Assembly: GCA_039029315.1 (NCBI GenBank)
Contig: JBCCGK010000096.1
Location: 1-45,104 of the forward strand
Source: JBCCCJ01 sp039029315
Lineage (GTDB): Bacteria; Bacteroidota; Bacteroidia; J057
DNA length: 45,104 nt
Reading direction: 5' to 3'
Positions 37,501-43,002 of the stretch are shown piece by piece. How positions within the stretch are numbered: the stretch's first letter is position 1; the number at the start of each line of letters is the position of its first letter. The notes under the pieces were generated by a model, which worked only from the letters and a program-made list of their open reading frames with translations, searched no databases and was not told where the DNA came from. The translations under genes and the position numbers were made by a program.

Positions 37501-37684
37501 TCCCACAAGCTTCCCGATCACAGTGAAAGAGAATCCTATGAATCTGGCATTTGTGTCAGAGCTCGGGTTATGTATCGAAACCAGCAGCGATATCACGCTG
37601 GATACCTCATTCAGTATTGCCGTTGATCCTGCTGACATTGATCAGCTGGATGATCTGGTGATGGTGGTGAAGTATGTGTTTTGA
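28505..37684 (+). CDS. Tc toxin subunit A (pore and translocation subunit)
   Basis: 3059 aa, longer than the ~2500 aa usual for TcA. N-terminal ~110 residues look like a transthyretin/carboxypeptidase-regulatory beta domain (FGNITNGAGQPMANLPVEIYD). A large helical shell with the VRP1-like CECEHCRSVYSPAAYLVEIL motif is near 570-600. The ABC-toxin N region (WMKNYRVWEANRKVFLYPENWYD) is near 1575-1600, then the neuraminidase-like receptor-binding part. The pore is near 2440-2700: two long charged coiled coils around an apolar hairpin (GFGGSTVATIKIGG, GDILSLMGVMAA). The TcB-binding domain fills the C terminus (CDFDMPEVLFDMDQPGHYFRR). Five copies should build the syringe-like channel. The gene follows the TcB-C gene by 232 bp on the same strand. 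Confidence 0.93.
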   Translation: MAATSHSQNINTVFGNITNGAGQPMANLPVEIYDVDMRKWELLSGTLTDKQGNYELHWEYGQLTGAEKHTADIGVKVLSPEKSTTLFLSSMDEVRFNASSREQINVIISQAVPREIVEFDYLVAEVSALAGQVAIADVQESKGVRDVTFLSRELDVPKEKIEHLVVAHKLANLSKMDADFCYAMLRKGTLLRNDLTGSFSARLSVGLHTDIMLLLYDAALTDPQKIETDVTAAASELIVGPDVLKNIQENLAILAQYKSEAEDHYQQEHPQKAVDLLTTIFKFGKLEESHQAFLKNKKDLNAFFAIVTDPAFFDSKGGKNATAKVAAPGSDKLNKTVISQAIQTKTIESAEDLRALARLDAAAWEQEISLANAQLTDPQQIRMYAEILVQKFEKEFPTVAFAAQLERETKQVLDNQSSIVSFLNQHEDFDLTNSKIDVFLNEKKVKESEKAAIAEGLKSVQRIFRLMPSYQKTLALREEKIHSAYHIVSAGQNRFVKEIAPKAGISEREAREVYRKAESRHTAAMLLIGELQDSVSVKEIASFETDALTQKLDAVSQDFPNLQSLFKLTDMCECEHCRSVYSPAAYLVEILQFLDKRSVVSGDAKSVLLNRRPDLGEIDLSCSNANTPVKYIDLVCELLEDSIAPDQGIAYTGDLSEGSDPLVGKISSALLLALQGKGLPVTANALIHATEQEFPSSTLAPHYLRDTGIVCKIVHDSSNNFKVFRLRQTFSTAEELDAAPEYVNEAAYAELLSKKFAFGLPFDLNHTEAKAYLNRFGVDRAELMQAFQNYTSPAKATIAAERLGITDAEKSIMFQAPIPNDNAAQQAFWNVPAPWEVVSYLQQLDHFLSRTDLSYQELDRLLRLDFVDPVGNLFIQHNDLSCDTSQKEIANLDLAAMDRIHRFLRMQKKTGWRFEVLDAVISQARLGAGNLNETCLLKASQLLQIHHQSGIKIEELVGCFGDIPHTLSTDKAPKPLYHQIFLNKAKNGTIDEGLLPEKVDGSQAMTPYVEIIGTALGVTGTDLGYLLNLLPNQQLTFGNLSHLFASSLLLKKMKLSAQEYSILLELTGIDPTIAPAAFLEFLELAQSFKQSPLKANEVKFLLNHKASNLNEWVLSDAKIELLLGELKEGYQQIHMELASAFDDNQSAQEQLEVLTSVLSSLADVSEADVQTILQFLHKSWGSVAEAKQFIDAKLDKGIDKSLIHAALDALDAAGADTEAEQLELVRALLDTIAAFEIARAKRASLTQILSAAFRTSTDLMEVLLSHAVLKQATPAMPSIAGLLSDSLESEITSANYPEQYGALQLLHKMTALLLALEISSTDAVWYFQHNQALGWLELDTLPYEGGQTSVDLNSYVSFVQTIELARMLKPVNNPADSQKPVSFFSVMERLLPGSSLAKELLMNELALLSAHEQENLASLDAHFFSTFDIANYREIAQWKRMLTGASLMRQLSASLPQVQQYIQSNLGANEVASLRASLKSRYSEEVWLTTLKEIMDSIRPQKRDALVAYLLATNPGMKHENDLFEYLLVDVEMESCMPSSRIVLAHNSIQLFVQRCLMGLEPDAIADIDADPNWSQWKWMKNYRVWEANRKVFLYPENWYDVSLTSDKSFLLEEFIDELQQNEMTQDTAEQALHRYLAKLDTIAFLEVKATWYDVANREMHVFARTKGGDPSTYYYRKFEQERHWTPWEKVELDISGDHLMAFVRNNRLHLAWPIYSEVPEPTQTASIPDATPGNNVELDRPKRKLKIQLAISEYSNHKWQPKKVSKDSLLTPSQYFANYEIFLNKENYNFIYFEYADQVLILRNYWSDRDHFEKVGAFDLAGCKGYPELSFAGHEGFPDFLPDFKDSRLKSQRYHEVPHVQPDDMSVQNGVSSFDYYEVLGKTPGNFRISYPHQFTLIDIISMIYHFLMRILNDELQDQAKNKIPLGTLLPYFKEDSQHAYVIIPGYYTNETGKEKSGFHDSEKRTASDVFQFIQEIANWYKKMIYDFQTTPPADDQEAIQRIVTDPELHDLLKEVSKYEALDIVLNFLIGKTGNHEFDDLLSSLVSSRGLVYGEQFKNMYHPLVCALRTTLMKDGIVGLMKRETQLQQSSFDFESHYAPNHQVVPESWYKQEDGSLVRSFPIEDIDFSSGGSYSTYNWDLFFRVPLHIASKLTQNQRFEEAMSWFHYIFNPTGALPGNGVQKYWVTKPFYLNQDADYIAQRIDSLLYAVSDGSDPNIQELEYAISAWRTHPFMPDVIARFRPVAYQKAVLMKYIDNLVEWGDYLFRQDTMESIAQATQLYILADKLLGPKPQHVPPAVSAPSETYNQLEARLDSFGNALIGLENILPDLSVLPEGGAELPAPPISLSMLYFCVPANEKMMAYWDKVADRLFKIRHCQNIEGVERSLALFAPPIDPAMLVKAAASGLDISSVIAGLNAPIPLYRFEAMSSKATELAIELRGLGSALLQALEKKDAEALSLLRSESEQKVLDAAKDIKQLQIQETVEYMESLFRSKKMVEEKHAFYRNIEKINRDELLSLEKLTKAHDLQEAAESVKLAASLMYLVPTTELGVSGFGGSTVATIKIGGLELGQATNVAGDILSLMGVMAANESSRLSVRAGHERRFDDWKLQERQAELELDIIEKEITGMEVRQEITEVELRNHNLQIENAQQTDEFLRSKFTNKELYDWMIGQISSVYFRSYQLAHDFAKKAERSYQFELGNSDSFISYGYWDSMKKGLQSADHLMHDIKRMETSYMDKNRREYEMTKHISLSMLDPLALIRLRATGVCDFDMPEVLFDMDQPGHYFRRIKSVSVSLPCIAGPYTSVSSKLSLVSSKYRKNANPTNLADSGYVEDPGNDERFVYKTGAIQSIATSHGQNDNGMFELNFRDERYLPFEGAGAVSSWRLELPTEVRQFDYDSISDVILHIQYTAREGGSGLRTLANEQLKTQLETIHQDLSKEGLHVAINMKHDLPNAWHLLKQNHSVNVTIDKHRLPYIAQPLQTLVEEVSFVAKVAGNPTSFPITVKENPMNLAFVSELGLCIETSSDITLDTSFSIAVDPADIDQLDDLVMVVKYVF

Positions 37685-37693
37685 TGTTAGTGA

Positions 37694-37724
37694 AGGAATT
37701 GGGGTCTTCGGATTCCCAATTCCT
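37694..37724. terminator. Hairpin terminator after the TcA gene
   Basis: AGGAATTGGG pairs perfectly with CCCAATTCCT around an 11-base loop, 10 bp beyond the TcA stop. The following CGATTT gives a short U-run in the plus direction. It also lies about 75 bp beyond the convergent pobA stop and could serve both. Confidence 0.6.
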
Positions 37725-37798
37725 CGATTTGTGAAAGGAGAGAGGCAGCGCATGAGGGCTACGGATGTTCTTTTTCAGGATGTCTGTAGCTCCATGTG

Positions 37799-38983
37799 CT
37801 ATACCTCTTTCAAGCCTACATAATTCTCGGCAATGGTCGTTCGCATAGCGACTGATTGTTTGATATAGTCAAACTGTGCCTGTTGAAGGTGATAGTCAAA
37901 AGAATCATCTTCAAAACGCTTATGAAATTGTTGGGTCATGAAATTGGAGAAGTGTTGGGTACGCCAGACCCGTCTAAGGGCATCCTGTGAATAGCAATCG
38001 AGCAAGGAATGATCCTTGTTGTGATAATGAGCCACCAGGGCGTTTCCCAATAATTTCACATCTGCCACAGCGAGATTCAGACCCTTGCCCCCTGTCGGTG
38101 GGACAATGTGAGCTGCATCTCCTGCCATAAACAATCGCCCATGCTGCATATGATCAATCATATAGGATCGCATGGGCGTAATACTTTTTTGAGTGATGGG
38201 CCCTCGATGTAGAGACCAGCCTTTGGTACCAAGACGAATGTCCAATTCATCCCATAATTGTTCATCTGGCCAATTCTCCACCCGCTCATCATTGTCTACT
38301 TGTATATAGAGACGGCTGACAGTAGGGGAACGATAACTCAACAAGGCAAATCCTCTTTTGTGAAATGCATAGATCAATTCATCTGAAGAAGGAGGGGTAT
38401 CTGCCAGAATGCCTAGCCAACTAAAGGGATATTCAATTCGATGTATGTTGAAGGCATGACTCGGGAGCGTTTGACGACCTATACCATGATACCCGTCGCA
38501 AGCTGCAACATACTCACAATGGATTTCGTGGGAGCCATCCTCTGTCGAATAGTGGATCACAGGCTTCTCAGACTCGATGCCTTCTATCCTGTTTGCCCTG
38601 GCCTCAAAATGAATGCTGTGTTTCTCTTTATCACAGAGATTGGCAATCAAATCTCTGACCACAAATCGCTGTCCATAGATGGTGATATGACGACCATCTG
38701 TGAGTTCTTCGAAAGGAATATGGACTCTGTCTCCATTGAAACTAAGCATAACTCCGTGATGGGGAATTCCATTTGCTACAAGATTGTCCCCAACTCCAAG
38801 TTCTTTCAGCAATTCGACGGTGTTGTATTCCAATAAACCTGCTCGTAATCGATTTTCAACATAGTGCCGACTCTTGCTTTCTAAAACAATATTATCGATT
38901 CCTTGGCTGTGGAGGATTTTAGAAAGAAACAAGCCTGCCGGGCCTGCACCGATTATCCCCACTTGGGTGTGTGATTTTGCCAT
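37799..38983 (-). CDS. pobA: p-Hydroxybenzoate 3-monooxygenase
   Basis: 394 aa, the length of PobA. It carries the FAD dinucleotide fold GIIGAGPAGLFLSKIL at 9-24, the PobA signature ENRLRAGLLEYNTVELL near 43-60 (equivalent to the substrate-loop RxRAGxLE), a DG motif in AACDGYHGIGR, and GDAAHIVPPTGGKGLNLAVADV near 285 that binds the FAD ribityl/pyrophosphate. The FALLSYRSPTVSRLYIQV segment matches the substrate-binding sheet of the Pseudomonas enzyme. It hydroxylates 4-hydroxybenzoate to protocatechuate with NAD(P)H and O2. No PobR regulator or protocatechuate ring-cleavage gene is in the window. It converges on the TcA gene and diverges from the MBL gene. Confidence 0.9.
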   Translation of the reverse strand: MAKSHTQVGIIGAGPAGLFLSKILHSQGIDNIVLESKSRHYVENRLRAGLLEYNTVELLKELGVGDNLVANGIPHHGVMLSFNGDRVHIPFEELTDGRHITIYGQRFVVRDLIANLCDKEKHSIHFEARANRIEGIESEKPVIHYSTEDGSHEIHCEYVAACDGYHGIGRQTLPSHAFNIHRIEYPFSWLGILADTPPSSDELIYAFHKRGFALLSYRSPTVSRLYIQVDNDERVENWPDEQLWDELDIRLGTKGWSLHRGPITQKSITPMRSYMIDHMQHGRLFMAGDAAHIVPPTGGKGLNLAVADVKLLGNALVAHYHNKDHSLLDCYSQDALRRVWRTQHFSNFMTQQFHKRFEDDSFDYHLQQAQFDYIKQSVAMRTTIAENYVGLKEV

Positions 38984-39288
38984 AAATCCCGTAATATGTA
39001 AATCAAAAATAATAGGTTAGTTCCCCCAATTTCCTTCCAAAAATCAAGCTCAAAAATGTCAAATGTCAAACACCCAAGATAGGATGGCACAGGAAATCAT
39101 ACGAGAAATGTTTCCTCTTTTTGACCGATCATAGTCGGAGATCTGCCTTTGGCAGGGCAGACCTTTGATATTCGGTGTTCGACATTCAGTATCCGACATT
39201 AACAAGTTTGATTTTCGAAGCTGTTACCGTCAAAATAGAAAGAAAATAGGCTTCACATTTACTCGTAGCAACATAAGCAAAATATATT
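38984..39288. other. Divergent promoter region between pobA and the MBL gene
   Basis: 305 bp with no gene. It holds an imperfect 9-bp inverted repeat (39139-39147 with 39156-39164, AGATCTGCC and GGCAGACCT), a small CCGA/TCGG pair just before it, and partial direct repeats of the form TTCGACATT and TCCGACATT at about 39180-39200. These could be operator sites for co-regulation of the two sides. Confidence 0.4.
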
Positions 39289-40239
39289 ATGCCAAAATCC
39301 TTTGCCTCACAAGGCGATTTAGAAGAAAAGAAAAAATCCTTTGTTGAATTGGCTCCCGGAGCCTATGGCTATACCACTGAGGGAGATCCAAATAGTGGAG
39401 TCATTATAGGAGAGGAGGCGATCATGATCATTGAAGCACAAGCCACACCCCAGATGGCGCAAGATGTGATTGAGAAGGTTCGATCTGTTTCAAATATACC
39501 CATCAAATATCTGGTTTTGACCCATTATCATGCTGTTCGGGTGCTGGGGGCTAGCGCTTATGGGGCGGATGAGATCATTACTTCACACAAAAGCTGGGAA
39601 ATGATCATGGAAAGAGGAAAACAGGATTGGGATTCTGAGTTTCAACGCTTCCCCAGATTGTTCCGTGGACATGAGAGCATCCCTGGTCTGACCTATCCAA
39701 CCATGACTTTTACAGATCAAATGACCATTGATCTTGGGAACAAAAAAGTCGAACTGAAACATATTGGAGAAGGGCATACAAGAGGAGATATCATTGCCTG
39801 GTTGCCAGAAGAACGGGTTTGTTTTGCTGGTGATCTGGTGGAGTATGGAGCCACTCCCTATTGTGGAGACGCCCAACTCAAGAACTGGTCAGGAACACTT
39901 CAGAACCTGGCCGATCTGAAACCTAAGGCGCTCGTTCCGGGAAGGGGAGAAGCCCTGATCACAGAAGCAGATTGTCTCAAAGCCATTCATGGGACAGCTG
40001 AATATACCTCCATGCTGTACCAGCAGGCAGTGCTAAGTGTAACTACAGGAGAAGACTTAAAGTCCTGCTATGATCGACTGATGAAAAGCATGTCCCCAAA
40101 ATTTGGTCATTGGGTGATCTTCGAGCATTGTATGCCATTCAATGTGAAACGGGCTTATGATGAGGCGAAGGGAATAGAACATCCAGAAATCTGGACGGAT
40201 ACAATTGACAAGGAGATGTGGGAGAGGCTGAATGGGTAG
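39289..40239 (+). CDS. MBL-fold hydrolase-like protein linked to FAD monooxygenases
   Basis: 316 aa, metallo-beta-lactamase fold: a GVIIGEEAIMIIEAQATP strand pair, THYHAVRVLGASAYGAD as the first metal motif, GEGHTRGDIIAWLPEE (third His), and FAGDLVEYGATPYCGD (bridging Asp). The first motif is HYHAVR where the canonical form is HxHxDH, so Asp and the last His are missing. I recall the same variant in relatives that stand beside MhpA-like hydroxylases, so it is probably a subfamily trait. The product is cytoplasmic (no signal). It may hydrolyse or bind a product of the FAD enzyme encoded at 40960. The two are now separated by an inserted-looking four-helix-bundle gene. Confidence 0.8.
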   Translation: MPKSFASQGDLEEKKKSFVELAPGAYGYTTEGDPNSGVIIGEEAIMIIEAQATPQMAQDVIEKVRSVSNIPIKYLVLTHYHAVRVLGASAYGADEIITSHKSWEMIMERGKQDWDSEFQRFPRLFRGHESIPGLTYPTMTFTDQMTIDLGNKKVELKHIGEGHTRGDIIAWLPEERVCFAGDLVEYGATPYCGDAQLKNWSGTLQNLADLKPKALVPGRGEALITEADCLKAIHGTAEYTSMLYQQAVLSVTTGEDLKSCYDRLMKSMSPKFGHWVIFEHCMPFNVKRAYDEAKGIEHPEIWTDTIDKEMWERLNG

Positions 40240-40245
40240 GGGAGG

Positions 40246-40305
40246 AATGTTGAATGAATAATGTTGAATGAATAATGTTGAATGAATAATGTTGAATGAT
40301 GAATG
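40246..40305 (+). repeat. Tandem 14-bp repeat before the four-helix-bundle gene
   Basis: About four copies of AATGTTGAATGAAT start 6 bp after the MBL stop and break down into GTTGAATGATGAATG. Together with the ATTCAAAATT arrays they frame the four-helix-bundle gene. Confidence 0.85.
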
Positions 40306-40339
40306 TGCACAATTTGCAATTATATTCATCCGATATCTT

Positions 40340-40376
40340 CATTCTCCATTCAAAATTCAAAATTCAAAATTAACAA
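40340..40376 (+). repeat. ATTCAAAATT-type array before the four-helix-bundle gene
   Basis: Three successive TTCAAAA units (CATTCAAAATTCAAAATTCA and onward) run up to 6 bp before the ATG at 40377. They are inverted relative to the array just after the gene. Confidence 0.8.
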
Positions 40377-40757
40377 ATGAAACGTACTGAAGAAGAAAAA
40401 AAGGCCTTTATCATCCAGTTTAAACTGCGCGTAAAAAAATGGGTGGTTCGTGTTTTGAATTTTTGCGAATCCTTGCCAAGGAATACAGTTACACGGGTTG
40501 TCAATTTTCAATTGATAAAATCAGCTACATCGACCGGGGCAAACCACAGAGCAGCTTGTCGCGCAAGATCAGATAATGAATTCTTCGCCAAAATGAGTAT
40601 TGCATTAGAAGAAGCTGATGAATCTCATTATTGGTTGGAAATCATTCAAGCGAAGGGAATCGAATGTAATCCGGTTGAATTGGATTTTTTGATCCAGGAG
40701 AGTGATGAAATCACAAGGATTTTAGCTTCTGCAAGAGCGAATAGCCGAAAGAAGTAA
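40377..40757 (+). CDS. Four-helix-bundle protein (S23/IVP-like, TIGR02436 type)
   Basis: 126 aa with four predicted amphipathic helices and the family signature VVNFQLIKSATSTGANHRAACRARSDNEFFAKMSIALEEADESHYWLEII. Relatives include the protein encoded in intervening sequences of 23S rRNA genes and the Avd protein of diversity-generating retroelements; their basic bundles bind nucleic acid. The real function of free-standing copies is not known. It lies between arrays of ATTCAAAATT-type repeats in opposite orientation on its two sides and splits what looks like an MBL-monooxygenase pair, as though the gene and its repeats had been inserted together. Confidence 0.9.
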   Translation: MKRTEEEKKAFIIQFKLRVKKWVVRVLNFCESLPRNTVTRVVNFQLIKSATSTGANHRAACRARSDNEFFAKMSIALEEADESHYWLEIIQAKGIECNPVELDFLIQESDEITRILASARANSRKK

Positions 40758-40955
40758 TGATGAATGATGAATTTTGAATGAAGAATGGGGAATTTTGAAT
40801 GGGGAGTGGGGGAATGGGAAATGCAACCTGTAAAATAAATTTTACTGCCCTTCATACACATTCAAAATTCATCATTCAAAATTCATCATTCAAAATTCAA
40901 AATTCAAAATTCTTCATTCAAAATTCTCTACACCCATTCCCCATTCAACATTTAT
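40757..40955. repeat. Inverted ATTCAAAATT/GAATTTTGAAT arrays after the four-helix-bundle gene
   Basis: From 40758 the plus strand carries GAATGATGAATTTTGAATGA and GGAATTTTGAAT units. From 40860 the complement appears repeatedly (ATTCAAAATTCATCATTC, then CTTCATTCAAAATTC), ending in CCCATTCCCCATTCAACA just before the next ATG. The two blocks can fold on each other over at least 18 bp. Similar units occur again at about 42899-42930. Confidence 0.85.
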
Positions 40956-40959
40956 CATC

Positions 40960-42774
40960 ATGAACTGGGTACTACCTAAAACATATTCAAACCCTTTGTT
41001 TCCCTACCAACGGTCCTTAGATCAGGATGCTCCCTCTCCTGTTCGGCATCCAGTGGTGATCATCGGTGCGGGACCGACTGGACTGACAGCGGCTTTGGAT
41101 TTGGCAAGTAGGGGTATACGAACTGTATTGATCACAAAAGAAAATACAGTTGTCGTAGGCAGCCGAGCCATTTGCTTTTCCAAAAAGACGTTGGAAGTAA
41201 TGAACCGGCTTCAGGTGGTGGATAAGATGCTCGAAAAGGGGGTGGTCTGGAATATCGGGAAGGTTTTTTATGATGAGGATCTGGTATATGAGTTCAATCT
41301 TCTCCCGGAGGATGGACATAAACTCCCTGCTTTTATCAATCTCCAACAATACTATTTCGAAGAATATCTGGTAGAGGCTGCCATGAAGCATCCCCTGATT
41401 GATTTGCGCTGGGAAGAAGAAATGGTAGACCTTACACAAGATGAAGAGAAGGTAAGTATTCACATCCAAACACCAGAAGGCAAGTATCAGCTTGAAGCCG
41501 AGTATTTGCTTGCTTGCGATGGTGTTTATAGTCCTACGCGTAAAAAATGTGGGATTCCTTATGAAGGAGAAGCTTTCGCTGAGAATTTCCTGATTGCAGA
41601 CATCACCATGGAACATGATTTTCCAACTGAACGTTGGTTTTGGTTTGATCCACCGTTCAATCGCGCTTACTCAGCTTTGTTACACAAGCAACCTGATGGG
41701 GTTTGGCGGATTGATTTGCAGTTGGGTATGGATATCGACAAAGAACAAGAACTGGACCCCGACAGGATCAAATCCCGCTTGCGACAGATGCTGGGGGATG
41801 AAGTAGGGTTTGAATTGGAATGGACGAGTATCTATCAATTCCGGTGTATGCGGATGGAAACATTTGTCCATGACCGGATCATCTTTGCCGGGGATTCCGC
41901 GCATCTGGTTTCACCATTTGGTGCAAGAGGAGCCAATAGCGGAGTTCAGGACGTGGACAATGTCTGTTGGAAACTGGCCTATGTTCTCAACAATTGGGCA
42001 CCGAAATCCTTACTCAATACCTATGATGAAGAAAGGAGCCCTGCTGCTGACGAAAACATCTTCCATTCTTCCAATGCCACGGACTTCATTTCCCCTAAAA
42101 CTGAAATCAGCCTCCAGTTTAGAAATGTGGCTCTGGACTTAGCCGCATCCCATGATTTTGCGAGAAGACTGATCAATAGTGGTCGGCTTTCTGACCCATA
42201 TCGATATAGAGATTCTTCTTTGACTTCTCCGGATTCAGATAGCTGGAATTGTGAGTTGGGGCCTGGCTACGCAGTCAGTGATGTGCCAGTAGAGCTCCGT
42301 GGAAAAACTGTTCAATTGATTGACTTGCTGGGAAATGAATTTAGCCTTATTCACATCTCCCAGACAGTTGAAGTCTATCAAACAACTTCGATCCTGAGGT
42401 ACATTGTCATTCCACCAGATACCAGCAAAGCCTTCGAAGAAAAATATGATTGTCGGGAAGACAGTTGGTACCTGATTCGGCCAGATCATCACATCGCTGC
42501 AAGAGGGAGGTGCTTTTATGATGAACATAATCGAGCCAATTTTGTGCTTGCCTTCGAACGGGTATTAGGAAAGGGCCTGGACTCCCCCAGGAAGATCTTC
42601 AATGAACATCTTGGCAAATATCTCCCTGATCACAAATACAAATTGTTGGTAGATGCGCATAAAGGTCTGACAAAAAAAGAAAGCGAACGCTTGAACAGTA
42701 AATTGATTTTGATGCTACTGGAAAAGGTAACTTTTCGTGAGTTAGAGACAACCATCAGACAAGTATTGTCTTAG
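40960..42774 (+). CDS. MhpA-like FAD-dependent aromatic hydroxylase with DUF2783-like tail
   Basis: 604 aa. FAD-binding GxGxxG in VVIIGAGPTGLTAALDLASRG at 32-52, VGSRAICFSKKTLEVM (substrate/FAD loop of this group), DG motif ACDGVYSPTRKKCGI near 185, GDSAHLVSPFGARGANSGVQDVDNVCWKLA near 310. These place it with 3-(3-hydroxyphenyl)propionate hydroxylase-type group A monooxygenases, which hydroxylate a phenolic ring with NAD(P)H. The last ~60 residues (KYKLLVDAHKGLTKKESERLNSKLILMLL) resemble DUF2783, a small protein that I recall as a separate gene beside such hydroxylases in Proteobacteria, so this is a fusion. The substrate is not predictable. Confidence 0.85.
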   Translation: MNWVLPKTYSNPLFPYQRSLDQDAPSPVRHPVVIIGAGPTGLTAALDLASRGIRTVLITKENTVVVGSRAICFSKKTLEVMNRLQVVDKMLEKGVVWNIGKVFYDEDLVYEFNLLPEDGHKLPAFINLQQYYFEEYLVEAAMKHPLIDLRWEEEMVDLTQDEEKVSIHIQTPEGKYQLEAEYLLACDGVYSPTRKKCGIPYEGEAFAENFLIADITMEHDFPTERWFWFDPPFNRAYSALLHKQPDGVWRIDLQLGMDIDKEQELDPDRIKSRLRQMLGDEVGFELEWTSIYQFRCMRMETFVHDRIIFAGDSAHLVSPFGARGANSGVQDVDNVCWKLAYVLNNWAPKSLLNTYDEERSPAADENIFHSSNATDFISPKTEISLQFRNVALDLAASHDFARRLINSGRLSDPYRYRDSSLTSPDSDSWNCELGPGYAVSDVPVELRGKTVQLIDLLGNEFSLIHISQTVEVYQTTSILRYIVIPPDTSKAFEEKYDCREDSWYLIRPDHHIAARGRCFYDEHNRANFVLAFERVLGKGLDSPRKIFNEHLGKYLPDHKYKLLVDAHKGLTKKESERLNSKLILMLLEKVTFRELETTIRQVLS

Positions 42775-42792
42775 AGACTGTTTTGAGATTTG
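42771..42792 (+). repeat. IS-end-like inverted repeat, left of the sulfatase gene
   Basis: TTAGAGACTGTTTTGAGATTTG begins inside the stop region of the hydroxylase gene. It pairs in inverted orientation with 44787-44808 (17 of 22 positions, including an unbroken AGAGACTGTTT), and the two bracket the sulfatase. Confidence 0.5.
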
Positions 42793-43002
42793 TTCTGAGA
42801 ATGTTTATGGTATGTCTCAAACAAGGCTCTTAAGGCCCATATGTATCTAACGATCTGTCTCTGCCTGATTCCCACTTTTGCTTAAGTAAGTAGGGAGACA
42901 ATTTTGAATGAAGAATTATGAATATTTAATGGACTGTCATACAGCGAGTTATTAGACATTTTTTATATTTAATTTTGCCCCCCTGCTTGCTTATTAAGGC
43001 TC

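Noticed and set aside
40246..40955. CRISPR array
   Set aside because: The repeats are short and nearly contiguous without unique spacers, inverted on both sides of a gene, and no cas gene is present.
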